Positions 1 through 11,081 are shown, counted from the first letter of the stretch. The stretch: 64,000 bases of DNA from Eurosta solidaginis (GCF_040869045.1 NC_090321.1:138871689-138935688), one strand, 5' to 3'. The notes: generated from the sequence alone by a model not told the origin. Numbers and translations are program-made.

Positions 1-37
1 AAACAACACTACAATTGAATTAACGGTGCCCCCAATA

Positions 38-260
38 AATTCAGAAAACAAAAATTCAGAAACACATTTTCTCAGAAAACATTAGTCAGACCCCTTTTTC
101 AGAAAGACAAAATTCAGAGGTCAAAACTCAGAAGTCAAATCTCAGAAGTCAAATTTCAGAAGTCAAAATTTAGAAACTAATCAGACGACAGAAGAAATAT
201 TAAATTTTTCTCAAAATTCAGAAACGTTCATTTATTTGGAAGGATTTATGTATGAAGAAA
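38..260. repeat. Degenerate TCAGAAGTCAAA minisatellite
   Basis: Short imperfect units built on TCAGAA and CAGAAGTCAAA recur about every 12-18 bases, most regularly at 118-172. It is simple-repeat-like and no gene is visible in it. Confidence 0.55.
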
Positions 261-465
261 AAGTAGTAAAATCCAAAATTTTAAATTGTGTTCAATAGCC
301 AGCATGTAACTAACTAAATCTTTTCGCGTTTATCTTTTTCAAATAAATTTACAATATTAAAAAAAAACGAAGTGTTTATATTTTACCTTGCGTTTCCGAT
401 ATGGCTCGCCTCCAGTTGAAGATTGCTGCAGTTTTGTTTCTGCTATTGCATGTTCATTTTTATTA

Positions 466-632
466 GTGCTGGAACGATATTTCACTATCGGTGATTTCAT
501 CGCCGCGAATGAAAAATATCTTTAGTGATAGATATCCAAATATCAGTGGGTGGCGATTTTCCTTCAGCACGAAATTCTAATACTAATAGTGATAGCGGCG
601 ATGCAGTCACCGATAGTGAAATATCGTTCATC
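466..632. repeat. Inverted repeat, MITE-like
   Basis: About 35 bases near 470-505, containing CGATATTTCACTATCGGTGA, are inverted at about 597-631 with a few mismatches around a 90-base spacer. The sequence to about 830 resembles a dispersed repeat I associate with tephritids. The short open frame at 525-770 lies across it and is not credible as a protein. Element ends and TSD were not resolved. Confidence 0.4.
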
Positions 633-1200
633 ACTACTAGCTATCCAAAATTATGGATAAAACAAGTGTGTGTCAAATGCCTGACAGGATGTTCAATATG
701 GCTACTTTTTAGCGTTTTGACATCGTGTTCAATATGGCGGCGCATAGGATCGGCTATCTTCAGCGGGTGATAGAAAGAGATACAGAATGAGACAGCGATA
801 GTCAATTACAAATACGGTAATCCATTCTATTTGTATTTTTGACATCTATGCAGAAGTTATCACACTTGTCTTATCCACAATGATCCAAATATATCAGTGA
901 TTGGCGATATTTCTTCATGAAGCGACAATTCTTCTCTCGGTTGTGTTTACTTTTAGCTAGTTTGCTCTTTCAGGCAACGTTATTTTGAAATGATATTTTT
1001 ATAAACGACATTTTTATCTGCTTGCCTGTGAAAATTTGGTTGTATTAATTTATTAAAAATGCGTTTAAATACCGAGTGAAAGATGAGAGCAAATTATAAT
1101 AAAAAAAGAAGTGAAATGTGGCAATTTTATGAGCCCATAAATGAAACGCATGCAAAGCCCGGTGGCAATTGTAAAAGTCCCCGTTCAAATAAATATTTCA
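633..1200. other. No gene seen
   Basis: AT-rich intergenic or repeat-derived DNA without a convincing open frame or recognisable motif. Confidence 0.4.
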
Positions 1201-1857
1201 TGAAGTGTATAAAAGAGAATAAATAAATGATTTTTTTTTGTTTTTAATTACAAATGACGCCAAATAGACCTGGGTCTTTAGACTTGGTCTAAATTTGGTT
1301 GCCTGTGTAATTCCAAAGTTAATACTTCTAGGAAGTAGCCGTTAGCAGTTTTATAAAATTTGTGTTTTTGATAGAAAAATAAAAGAACTATAGAAATATA
1401 TATCACTCGTCTTATTGTAAACAGATGTAACTCAAAATTTAAGTTTTTTGGGAGAATGCAATTCAAGTTTTGTCATATTATGTCATTGAATTCTCCGGCT
1501 AATTTCCAAGGCACTGAAGTGGGTGGCACTGAAGTGTATAAAAGAGAATAAATGAATGATTTTTTTTTTGTTTTTAATTAAAAATGACGCCAAATAGATC
1601 TGGGTCTTTAGACTTGGTCTAAAATTGGTTGCCTGTGTAATTCCAAAGTTAATACTTCTAGGAAGTAGCCGTTAGCAGTTTTATAAAATTTGTGTTTTTG
1701 ATGGAAAAATAAAAGAACTATAGAAGTATATATCACTCGTCTTATTGTAAACAGATGTAACTCAAAATTTAAGTTTTTTGGGAGAATGCAATTCAAGTTC
1801 TGTCATATTATGTCATTGAATTCTCCGGCTAATTTCCAAGGCACTGAAGTGGGTGGC
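1201..1857. repeat. Tandem duplication of a 330-bp unit
   Basis: The sequence from TGAAGTGTATAAAAGAG at 1201 recurs at 1530. Both copies end in the same AAGGCACTGAAGTGGGTGGC string, at 1527 and 1857. Only a handful of substitutions and one T-run length change separate them, so the duplication looks young. The paired 62-codon minus-strand frames at 1278-1466 and 1608-1796 exist only because the DNA is duplicated. Confidence 0.85.
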
Positions 1858-2537
1858 TAATTTTCTGTTAAAAAATATTTTTACAATAGTTTGAAGAATT
1901 TGCTATATTTTTGCTCTGCATTTTTCATTTAAAATTAACTCAATTTACTATAAAAACATTATGCAGCCAAATGCAACTTTCAGAATAAATTCATACGGAG
2001 TATTTCTGAATACATCGGTGTAGTATAAAAATAATAGTAAATAAATCATGTTTGTATTATGTCACATATACAGATTTATTTCGGATTGATTCATCTTACA
2101 TTTAAAAATCAAAGTATTTCCTATTAGCAAAATTTATAAAACAAAGATGCATATACATCTATTTCCGCTAGTTTCATCTCATTGAGTGTAATACGAGACT
2201 GAACATAATGTCGTCAGCCAGTTAATAATATTGTATCATAATATCTCAGAAAATTAGAATTTCATATTACATCAGTTTACAATAAAAGGCACATATTTTT
2301 TCTTTTTATTCCAATTTTGGTTCATGTATTCTGTATACTAAACTAAATTAATGTATAACATTCAATCTACTCCGGTAAACAAACTTAAACATTCCTTTTT
2401 TATATCCAAGTATACAAATTGCATATTCGCTTATTTGCTGGTCTCTAATTAACTCCCCTTTATTTAAACTTTAGTTAATTTTTAATCTAATTTAACTATA
2501 ATTTTGACTTCAATTCACATTAACGTTTCATTTAATA

Positions 2538-2538
<1 letters not shown>
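1858..2538. other. No gene seen
   Basis: AT-rich sequence with no supported coding frame or repeat. Confidence 0.4.

Positions 2539-2569
<31 letters not shown>
2539..2569. repeat. (TA)n microsatellite
   Basis: About 15 uninterrupted TA units followed by a T-run of about ten. Confidence 0.95.
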
Positions 2570-2573
<4 letters not shown>

Positions 2574-2606
2574 TTTTTTTTCAATTCAATTTATCATTCA
2601 TTGTTA

Positions 2607-2960
2607 TAAATAAAAAAAATAAATGTAAGACGCGAAGAGATCTAAGGCCGAGCTTCTCTTCCAATTTGCGTCGTGCTCCTCTTGATTTTCCCTACAAATT
2701 GGCCGGACGGGACCTACATGTTTTATGCCAACTCCGAACGGCATCTGCAAGGCAGATGTGTTTTCATTGAGAGCTTTTCATGGCAGAAATACACCTGGAG
2801 CGCTTGCCAAACACTGCCGAGGGGCGACCCCGCTTAGAAAAATTTTCTTCTAATTGAAAAACCTTATTTCTAAAATTTTGATGTTGCTTTACCCGGGGTG
2901 CGAACCCAGGGCATACGGGGTAATAGGCGGAGCACGCTACCATCACACCACGGTGGCCGC
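2607..2960 (-). mobile_element. tRNA-derived SINE, copy 1
   Basis: On the minus strand this begins with a tRNA-like head: GGCGGCCACCGTGGTGTGATGG as box A region, and a GGGTTCGCACCC-type box B. A unique body of about 250 bases and an A/T-rich tail follow. The head is closest in layout to a tRNA-Val (CCGTGGTGT then CTCCGCC), which is a by-eye judgement. A 12-bp TSD, CATTCATTGTTA, lies at 2595-2606 and 2961-2972. It matches the copies at 3249 and 37250 along its length. RNA polymerase III promoter boxes imply transcription from the minus strand, with LINE machinery in trans. Confidence 0.85.
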
Positions 2961-3248
2961 CATTCATTGTTACTTCCAATCAAGAAATGCAGATGGTTTA
3001 ACAAATTCAGGATTTTAGGTTTCTTCCATTAATTTAATTTCCGACTTTAAATCAACTATATTTAATTTAATTTCTAAATTCACTAAAGTTTTATTTTATT
3101 CTACTAATTAATTTTTTCTTTTCTTTTAATTTTAGTCTGCATTTTAAAGATTTTTTTTTCGATTTATGCTTAATAAAAAAAATTTTTAAGTCAGGTTTAA
3201 GTTAATGTGAAATGACATAAATTGAATTTTATGTGAACTAAGGGATTA

Positions 3249-3613
3249 AGGGCGGTCACCGTGGTGTGATGGGTAGCGTGCTCCGCCTATCACACCGTAT
3301 GCCCTGGGTTCAACTCCCGGGCAAAGCAACATCAAAATTTTAGAAATAAGATTTTTCAATTAGAAGAAAATTTTTCTAAGCGGGGTCGCCCCTCGGCAGT
3401 GTTTGGCAAGCACTCCGGGTGTATTTCTGCCATGAAAAGCTCTCAGTGAAAACTCATCTGCTTTGCAGATGCCGTTCGGAGTCGGCATAAAGCATGTAGG
3501 TCCCGTCCGGCCAATTTGTAGGGAAAATCAAAAGGAGCACGACGCAAATTGGAAGAGAAGCTCGGCCTTAGATCTCTTCGGAGGTTATCGCGCCTTACAT
3601 TTATTTTTTATTT
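3249..3613 (+). mobile_element. tRNA-derived SINE, copy 2
   Basis: Same family as the 2607-2960 element in the opposite orientation, 365 bases. The head has box A (GTGGTGTGATGGGTAGCGTG) and box B (GGGTTCAACTCCC). A 10-bp TSD, TAAGGGATTA, lies at 3239-3248 and 3614-3623. The tail is TTATTTTTTATTT rather than a pure A-run. The open frame at 3463-3702 is inside the SINE and is not a protein gene. Confidence 0.88.
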
Positions 3614-3623
3614 TAAGGGATTA

Positions 3624-4916
3624 CTTTAATTTTACCGTGCAAGAAAAAATAATTTTTCCAAAATTTAATGTCTGCAAAAAAGGGAACCTTCACTCAATTT
3701 GAGCGTACAAGAAAGGGTTAATAAAATTGAAAGATGTTGAGCTTTTAAATTTTTCTAAACTTCAATTTTAAAAGTGAATATTTTTCTGAAATGAGAATGA
3801 AATAATTATCAAATTTAAATTTTTAGCAAAAGACACAAAAAAGATTTTTTCTTCTTTTAAGGAATTTAGTTAAATAAACAGTACATTACCGGTGGCAGGA
3901 TGTCCAACGGAATTTCCTTCTCGTTGTTGTACTTTACAATTATGCTATTTTTTAAACGGAATCGAGAACATTTTCCAAACATACGAGATTTTAAAAAAAT
4001 TATTTTTTTTTCTTCACTTAACTTTGAATTTTCCGCGGTACGCCTTCAGTTCGTATCTAAACGGAATTTCATACCACTTGCACTCAATTCACACCCACGC
4101 AGTATTTCGTTTTTTTGCGCATGCACACATTCATACCTGTACATGTAGGCCTCCTTCCACTTATGCTGCGCAACACGCGCAGATACATTTTGTCGATAAT
4201 GGTGTCACGCAAGAACTAGTACGGTTGCCGGTGACATATGTATCTATGTGTCTTAAGGCTAGCGTAACAGGCTCGCATCTGCCGATGGTGCTTGCTCCAT
4301 GGAGCGTGTGCGTAAAAGAAATTCATACGCAGCCTCCTATACGTCTTTTCCCTCATCGACCCCAATGTGTGGCTTCGACCGACGACTTAATGCCAGGCAA
4401 GTAAAAAAAGGCAAGTTGTAGATGGGTATGTGCCACATGTACTTGCAACACGTACTTACAACATCAATATCTAAGTATCTGCTAACTAAATATGTCACAA
4501 ATTCATTCATAATTCTAGGTTCAAACAAAAAAATATAATAGTTTTAGTAGTCTAAGTCATCAATATTGTTAGCAAAATATATCACAGTTAGGATTAAGGT
4601 CGTTGAGAAAAAAAAATATCACAGATTGCTGACTATTGCTAGTTGACTAAAAAATATAAAAAAAATAAATAATTGCATAAATAAATAAGTAGGGGTTTAA
4701 TAATTACTAAATGGTCAAGTAGGTGTATAAATGTAAAAAAATCACTGGGTGTAAGAAGTTTAAAAATCTTACGTCAAAGAAAATAGTCAGATATGGGAAT
4801 CGTCAAGCATGCAAAATATAATGTCGTCAGAAGCAGAAGATTAGTCAGGCATTTGACAAACACATTATTAACATTTAACATTCGACGTGCAACATATAAC
4901 ATGCAACGTATAATAT
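3624..4916. other. Gypsy 3' flank, LTR not resolved
   Basis: Lies downstream of the gypsy integrase end on the minus strand, so the 3' LTR should be here. I could not find a matching copy beyond 13.65 kb. The 170-codon plus-strand frame at 3892-4404 has no recognisable motif and I do not call it a gene. Confidence 0.35.
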
Positions 4917-6034
4917 TTACTTCGTACATATATCCTTAGCGTGGCATACCCCGATTCTTTTCCCGTTAGTATCCCCTAGCTCGCACATTGAATTTCCTTT
5001 TGTTTTAAGCACTATACATTTGACTTGCTTGGATGCCAGCTTGGCATTGTCAATCTGGAAGCAGTCTTTAAAATTCTGGCGGTATACCACTTGTCCAATT
5101 TGAAACCTAACGTCCCTACTTCTCTTATCATACACTTTCTTACTACGCTCGTGTGCTAACTTCAGCTCCCTTTTAATTTTGTCCCTCAGTAACTGCAATC
5201 TATCACCACTTGTCTCCACTTCGCAATCAACATCCTTCAGTGGCCCCAACTTTCGGTATAGCTCGTATGATGCTGCATGCAGTATCATATGCATACCGAA
5301 AGTGGCATGATAAGGCGTCATGTTGATTGGGGAGTGGACAGCACTTCGAAGTGCAAACGCCGCATCACTAATATGTTGGTCCGAAGATTTTTGGTTTTCG
5401 TTAATAAATGATCTTACGATCTAGAGAACCGACCGTATTTTTGTAGGAGGTTGATGAAAGTTCCTGAAACGAATTTTCTTCCATTGTCCGAATGGATGTA
5501 TTCGGGTACCCCGAATATATGGATGACTTCTTGTTCCAGAAATGTCACCACCTCCGCTGAAGTTGCTTTACGTGTAGGTTTCAAGAATACAAATTCGGAA
5601 AAATGGTCTAAACATACAAACACATAAACATTACCATCAGATGTACGAGGATACGGACCCAAAAAATCTACAAATAAACGTTGAAAAGGTTGTTCAGTTA
5701 TATTTTGTTTGCCCATAAGGGGCTTGTGAAAAGCATTTTGTGCCTTTCCTTCTAGGCAGATTTCGCATCCTTTGATAAAATTGCAAACTACTGTTATCAT
5801 TCCTGGCCAGTAATATCGTTCGCGTAAACGGGACAAAGTTTTGTGGATTCCACCGTGACCAGCTGAAGGTGAGCTATGAGCAGGCTCTACCAGCCCCGAT
5901 CGCAGTTCAGACGGAACCCAAAGCTTCCAGGCTTGGTCCGCTTGAAGTACATCTCCCCGGTCAAACTGTGTCCGTTTATATACGTATCCGTCAGATACGC
6001 ATAAGTCTGGCAATTTATCTTTGTTGTCCGTCAC
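4917..6034 (-). pseudogene. Ty3/gypsy integrase region (broken)
   Basis: Minus-strand continuation of the gypsy pol gene. The first block (6034-5414) has the integrase zinc-binding pattern, H..H with GHGGIHKTL then CEIC, followed by the catalytic core. The core has DFLGPYPR near the first Asp and HSDNGRKF around the second. The frame breaks before the expected third acidic residue. A second frame (5321-4917) holds the C-terminal tail, starting MTPYHATFG, with a basic region and a chromatin/RNA-binding-like tail. Integrase would insert the cDNA into host DNA. Breaks at about 5414 and 5321 make this copy non-functional. Confidence 0.85.
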
Positions 6035-7306
6035 AGTTTTTCGGCGGAGTCAAAATATGGCGAGTCTATACATATGTCCATTCGTCTGTCACTGGGTCTT
6101 ATTTCGTCCACTTCCATTCTGGAAAGAGTGTCCGGTACAACGTTTTGTGAGCCTTTTCTATGTTCGATGTCAAAATCAAAACTTCGGAGTTTTAAACTCC
6201 ATCTAGCAAGTCGTCCAGCAAGGTCTTTTTGGTACATAAGTCATTTTAGCTTGCGTGGTCTGTTATTATCGTGAAAAGCAAGCCCTCCACATAAGGTCGA
6301 AAACGTTTTACGCTTAGAACCGCTGCGTAACATTCCTGTTCTGTCACACTGTAGCTTTTCTGTGCTTTGTTCCGTTTTGCCGACATGTAAACAATTGGTC
6401 TTTCGTTATTGTCTTCGTCGAGTTGGAAAAGAACGCCGCCCACTCCGTCTGTCGGTGCATCGAATTCGATGTCTGTCTGTGCGTTAGGACGGGAGCCGAT
6501 ATTAAGCTTTGTTTGAGTTGTTCAAATGCCCGTCTAGCGTCATCAGTCATAGTGAATTTCTTTATCTTTTCCTTGGTGAGGCAGTCGTGCAGCGGAGCTA
6601 CAATAGTCGCGTAATCTTGTATGAAGCGCCGGTACCAGCCTGACATGCCTAGGAACCGTCGTAACTGTTTTGTGGTTTTTGGTTCTGGAAAGTCCCTCAC
6701 AGCTGCTACCTTGTTTGCATCAGTTCTAATACAGCCGTCACCTACAACATAGCCAAGTTATCGAACTTCTTTTTAACAAAATTTGCTTTTATCTACATTT
6801 ATCGATAGGTTTGCTTCGCGCAAACATCGAGCGACCTTTTCTAATAAACATATATGAGACGAAAAATCTTCGGAACAAACGAACAAATCATCAAGGTACA
6901 CAAACACACATTCACGTAACGAAGCGGGTATAACCTTGTCCATTAATCGACACATTCTTTGTGCCGCATTACATAGTCCGAAGAGCATAACTGTAAATTG
7001 GTAGAGGGGTCTCCCTGGCACTGTGAACGCTGTCTTCTCCCTCGACCTTCTTTCCAACGGAATCTGCCAGAAGGCGTCCTTCAGGTCTATGGCTGATATA
7101 TACCTAGTATTTTGTAGGCGGCTAAGTATTCCGTCGATATGAGGGGGGGATAGGCGTCCTTGACGATACGCTCATTTACCTTACGCGCATCCAGGCAAAG
7201 TCGATTCTTAGTTCCCTTAATTACTAGTGACACTGGTGAATTCCAACTGCTGTTGGATTCTTCGATTACCCCCATACTAAGCATTCGATCTAATTCGGCG
7301 TAAACT
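6031..7306 (-). pseudogene. Ty3/gypsy reverse transcriptase and RNase H (broken)
   Basis: Several minus-strand frames in order. RT fingers (GVIEESNSSWNSP, LCLDARKVNER) start at 7306. The palm has FGLCNAAQ and the YLDD active site at 6888-6899. The RT connection is RRFLGMSGWYRRFI. RNase H has YSVTEQECYAAVLSVKRFRPYV and ends EHRKGSQNVVPDTLSRM. At least four frame shifts or stops separate the pieces. Upstream, the coding sequence continues at 11082, exactly across the Penelope-like insertion: KQKL codons lie on both sides of the 12-bp TSD. The order RT, RNase H, integrase is diagnostic of Ty3/gypsy rather than copia or BEL. Confidence 0.9.
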
Positions 7307-7411
7307 AATTTTTGTTTCACTATTTTTATTTGGACCAATTTGAAACTATATGGTTTGCTGGGTAGAGCTTTTATGGTCGTTTTAATAAGTGTACTTTGTT
7401 GTTTTTGTATT

Positions 7412-7452
7412 CTTTGACGCGTTTCGACGCTTACTGCGTCATCATCAGAAAG
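7412..7452 (-). ncRNA. Hammerhead ribozyme motif, left PLE end
   Basis: The minus strand reads CTTT, CTGATGA, a bulged T, stem II GACGC-AGTAA-GCGTC (five perfect pairs), GAAA, a short self-complementary ACGCGT, C, then AAAG. CTTT and AAAG can form stem I, and C before AAAG would be the cleavage base. Very short stem III is typical of PLE hammerheads, which often act as dimers. The unpaired T after CTGATGA is a departure from the minimal consensus. It would process the element's RNA. Confidence 0.75.
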
Positions 7453-7625
7453 CTGTTTTAATTTGAAAATATATCAAATATATAAACATTAACTAATTTA
7501 TCCAACAATAAACATGAAAATTTAATCTTGACAATTGTTATTTACATTGATTGTTTAACTAATTGTAATATCACAGTTTAAAAACACACATACATATTTA
7601 CATATTATCAAGTAGCAACATATTA

Positions 7626-9323
7626 TCAGTGTACAACTGCGGTATAGATGTTGCTTATATTGTTAGCGTCCTCTTTGAAATTCATAACCTGGTGTATTTT
7701 TTGTTGTATTCTTAAGCTCTCCAAAGTTAGTCGTGTTTTTTCTCTTTTTTCTATGTCTAATATTTGTGCATGGTCAAAATCCGCTGTATGGTTACTCTTT
7801 GTAAGGTGCTGTGCGAGAGCCGTTGTCATCTTCTTATTTTTCGCATCTGTTCTGTGTTCATTTAGCGGTATACCCAGTTGTCGTTTTGTTGTGCCTATAT
7901 AGTATTGATCACATTTTTCACCCACTTTGCCATTACATTTTATTTGATATACTACATTGTTCTGTTGCTCTTTTTCCACCGGATCCTTTGTTTTTGTAAA
8001 AATATTTCGTAGAGTGAAGTTTGGCTTGTGTGCATAGTTCACATTTTTAATTTGCATTATTTTATGCAGATTTTGGTTGTCCGTTAAACCCGGGATAAAT
8101 GTTACTCCGATGTATTTTTGGTGAATTTCATCGGATTTTTGTGTTTCCTTTTTATCTTCGCGAATTTTATTTCTTAAATTTTCCATTAATTTATCAATAA
8201 GCTTGTGTGGATAGCTGTTGTTGTACAAAATTTTTTTAATCTTTTGTTTGTTTTCTGGCATAAACTCGTGGTCAGTGAGTAATATTGATTTTCTAATTAG
8301 ATTCTTCGCTGTGTTTAACTTTTGTTTCCACGGATGGTTCGAATGGTAATTAATTATTCTCCCCGATGCAATGGTTTTCGTGTACCATTTCGTTGTACAT
8401 TTTCTATTTTTATGGATTACTTTTAGGTCTAGGAAGGCTATTTCATTTTCTTGTTCTGTTTCCATTGTGAATTTTATTTTAGTATGCTGTGCGTTCAATA
8501 TTTTCAAGATGTCTTCCGCGTCCTTTTTCTTTATAATTGCGAATATATCATCTACATACTTTTTTATGTATCTGATATATATGTCATGGGTTTTAAGTTC
8601 AGCTATGCTGTCGTCAAGTATTTTGTCAAGAACTATGTCAGCTATGGTTGGCGATAGGGGATTGCCCATGGGCATGCCGTATATTTGCTGATAAAAAGTC
8701 GAGTTGTACATAAAATAATTATTTTCTCTTAGACAAAACTCGAGTATAGTCTGGAAACGTTTCTTTGAAATTTTTGTGTGTTTTTCCAACTCTGGCCACT
8801 TTTTCATTATTGTTTGTATTGCTAAATGTATTGGGATGTTCGTAAATAATGAAACTACATCAAAAGATATTAGAATTTCGATATCTTCTATATGGATATT
8901 TTTGAGATTTTCTTTTAATTGAAATGAATTCTTTATATTATATTCTTCAGATATTATATTCTTCAGTACAACTCCAATATGCTTAGATAAGTTGTAGCAT
9001 GGTACTTTTGTCGACGATACAATTGGCCTTAAGGGCATGTTTTTCTTATGTATTTTTGGAAGACCGTATATTCTAGGAGCGATGGCTGCAACACTAGATA
9101 ATTGAAATTTCTGTTTTAGCTCGATTTCGTTTTGCTTAAACATTTCATTTATAATTTGGTTGTTCTTTCTCATAAGCTGTTGTGTGGGATCTTTCTGTAT
9201 CTTTTTGTATACATTACGGTCATCTAACAATTTGTTCATTTTTTCCTCATAAATATTTTTGTACATCAAGACTGTCTTGTTTTCTTTGTCAGCCTGAGTT
9301 AAAACTATCTCATCATCACAAAG
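7626..9323 (-). CDS. PLE reverse transcriptase with GIY-YIG endonuclease, 5'-truncated
   Basis: One long minus-strand frame of about 565 codons. It begins inside the RT N-terminal region (DEIVLTQADKENKTV), then APRIYGLPKIHKK, SFDVVSLFTN, GMPMGNPLSPTIAD and the catalytic YVDD at 8547-8558. The last 150 residues carry a GIY-YIG-like nuclease (VVYQIKC, YYIGTT, then TALAQHL and ESLRIQQK). RT fused to a C-terminal GIY-YIG domain is the hallmark of Penelope-like elements. The first dozen codons of the open frame beyond 9323 come from the antisense of the right copy and are not native. The frame is otherwise unbroken, but the N-terminus is missing, so activity is doubtful. Confidence 0.88.
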   Translation of the reverse strand, partial: LCDDEIVLTQADKENKTVLMYKNIYEEKMNKLLDDRNVYKKIQKDPTQQLMRKNNQIINEMFKQNEIELKQKFQLSSVAAIAPRIYGLPKIHKKNMPLRPIVSSTKVPCYNLSKHIGVVLKNIISEEYNIKNSFQLKENLKNIHIEDIEILISFDVVSLFTNIPIHLAIQTIMKKWPELEKHTKISKKRFQTILEFCLRENNYFMYNSTFYQQIYGMPMGNPLSPTIADIVLDKILDDSIAELKTHDIYIRYIKKYVDDIFAIIKKKDAEDILKILNAQHTKIKFTMETEQENEIAFLDLKVIHKNRKCTTKWYTKTIASGRIINYHSNHPWKQKLNTAKNLIRKSILLTDHEFMPENKQKIKKILYNNSYPHKLIDKLMENLRNKIREDKKETQKSDEIHQKYIGVTFIPGLTDNQNLHKIMQIKNVNYAHKPNFTLRNIFTKTKDPVEKEQQNNVVYQIKCNGKVGEKCDQYYIGTTKRQLGIPLNEHRTDAKNKKMTTALAQHLTKSNHTADFDHAQILDIEKREKTRLTLESLRIQQKIHQVMNFKEDANNISNIYTAVVH

Positions 9324-10813
9324 ATCGCTCCTAGAATATACGGACTTCCAAAAATACATAAGAAAAACATGCCCTTAAGGCCAATTGTATCGTCGACAAA
9401 AGTAACATGCTACAACTTATCTAAGCATATTGGAGTTGTACTGAAGAATATAATATCTGAAGAATATAATATAAAGAATTCATTTCAATTAAAAGAAAAT
9501 CTCAAAAATATCCATATAGAAGATGACAAAATTCTAATATCTTTTGATGTAGTTTCATTATTTACGAACGTCCCAATACATTTAGCAGTACAAACAATAA
9601 TGAAAAAGTGGCCAGAGTTGGAAAAACACACAAAAATTTCAAAGAAACGTTTCCAGACTATACTCGAGTTTTGTCTAAGAGAAAATAATTATTTTATGTA
9701 CAACTCGACTTTTTATCAGCAAATATACGGCATGCCCATGGGCAATCCCCTATCGCCAACCATAGCTGACATAGTTCTTGACAAAATACTTGACGACAGC
9801 ATAGCTGAACTTAAAACCCATGACATATATATCAGATACATAAAAAGTATGTAGATGATATATTCGCAATTATAAAGAAAAAGGACGCGGAAGACATCTT
9901 GAAAATATTGAACGCACAGCATACTAAAATAAAATTCATAATGGAAATAGAACAAGAAAATGAAATAGCCTTCCTAGACCTAAAATTAATCCATAAAAAT
10001 AGAAAATGTACAACGAAATGGTACACGAAAACCATTGCATCGGGGAGAATAATTAATTACCATTCGAACCATCCTTGGAAACAAAAGTTAAACACAGCGA
10101 AGAACCTAATTAGAAAATCAATATTACTCACTGACCACGAGTTTATGCCAGAAAACAAACAAAAGATTAAAAAAATGTTGTACAACAACAGCTATCCACA
10201 CAAGCTTATTGATAAATTAATGGAAAATGTAAGAAATAAATTTCGCGAAGATAAAAAGGAAACACAAAAATCCGATGAAATTCACCAAAAATACATCGGA
10301 GTAACATTTATCCCGGGTTTAACGGACAACCAAAATCTGCATAAAATAATGCAAATTAAAAATGTGAACTATGCACACAAGCCAAACTTCACTCTAAGAA
10401 ATATTTTTACAAAAACAAAGGATCCGGTGGAAAAAGAGCAACAGAACAATGTAGTATATCAAATAAAATGTAATGGCAAAGTGGGTGAAAAATGTGATCA
10501 ATACTATACAGGCACAACAAAACGAAAACTGGGTATACGGCTAAATGAACACAGAACAGATGCGAAAAATAAGAAGATGACAACGGCTCTCGCACAGCAC
10601 CTTACAAAGAGTAACCATACAGCGGATTTTGACCATGCACAAATATTAGACATAGAAAAAAGAGAAAAAACACGACTAACTTTGGAGAGCTTAAGAATAC
10701 AACAAAAAATACACCAGGTTATGAATTTCAAAGAGGACGCTAACAATATAAGCAACATCTATACCGCAGCTGTACAAAGAGCAAAGAAACAATCGCAAAT
10801 CAGTGCTACTTGA
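9324..10813 (+). pseudogene. PLE RT/GIY-YIG second copy, frameshifted
   Basis: Plus-strand mirror of the 7626-9323 gene, starting at the APRIYGLPK motif. It is very similar, but one A is lost from the run just before the catalytic YVDD (codons at 9848-9859). This splits it into frames 9369-9854 and 9899-10813. The GIY-YIG region has YYTGTT where the left copy has YYIGTT, weakening the YIG signature. A few extra residues at the C-terminus differ from the left copy. This arm cannot make a full RT. Confidence 0.88.
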
Positions 10814-10968
10814 TAATATGTAAATATGTATGTGTGTTTTTAAACTGTGATATTACAATTAGTTAAACAATCAATGTAAGTAACAATTGTCAAGATTAAA
10901 TTTTCATGTTTATTGTTGGATAAATTAGTTAATGTTTATATATTTGATATATTTTCAAATAAAAACAG

Positions 10969-11009
10969 CTTTCTGATGATGACGCAGTTAGCGTCGAAAC
11001 GCGTCAAAG
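10969..11009 (+). ncRNA. Hammerhead ribozyme motif, right PLE end
   Basis: Same 41-base motif as at 7412-7452, on the plus strand, with one loop difference (AGTTA instead of AGTAA in the stem II loop). The stem II pairs and both core strands are intact. Each transcript leaving either arm of the palindrome would carry one motif downstream of its ORF. Confidence 0.75.
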
Positions 11010-11081
11010 AATACAAAAACAACAAAGTACACTTATTAAAACGACCATAAAAGCTCTACCCAGCAAACCAATTTTTGTTTC

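Larger units (their letters stand above)
7319..11069. mobile_element. Penelope-like element, head-to-head palindromic dimer
   Basis: Two partial copies of one Penelope-like element (PLE) are joined 5' end to 5' end at about 9323/9324. The left copy reads leftward and the right copy rightward, so the whole insert is a nearly perfect palindrome of about 2 x 1.75 kb. A 12-bp TSD (AATTTTTGTTTC) lies at 7307-7318 and 11070-11081. The insertion interrupts the gypsy RT. The left copy extends 33 bases further at its 3' end than the right. Both lack the N-terminal part of the ORF. Inverted PLE arrangements are known for the family; the clean TSD around the pair shows that the dimer behaves as one insertion. 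Confidence 0.88.

Noticed and set aside
525..770. 81-codon frame
   Set aside because: Lies across an inverted repeat and has no recognisable features.
3892..4404. 170-codon plus-strand frame
   Set aside because: No motif, low-complexity aromatic-rich start and a second overlapping frame of similar quality; likely chance.
3900..4916. Search for the gypsy LTR pair between 3.9-4.9 kb and 13.7-15.5 kb
   Set aside because: No convincing shared sequence found by eye, so LTRs are not annotated.
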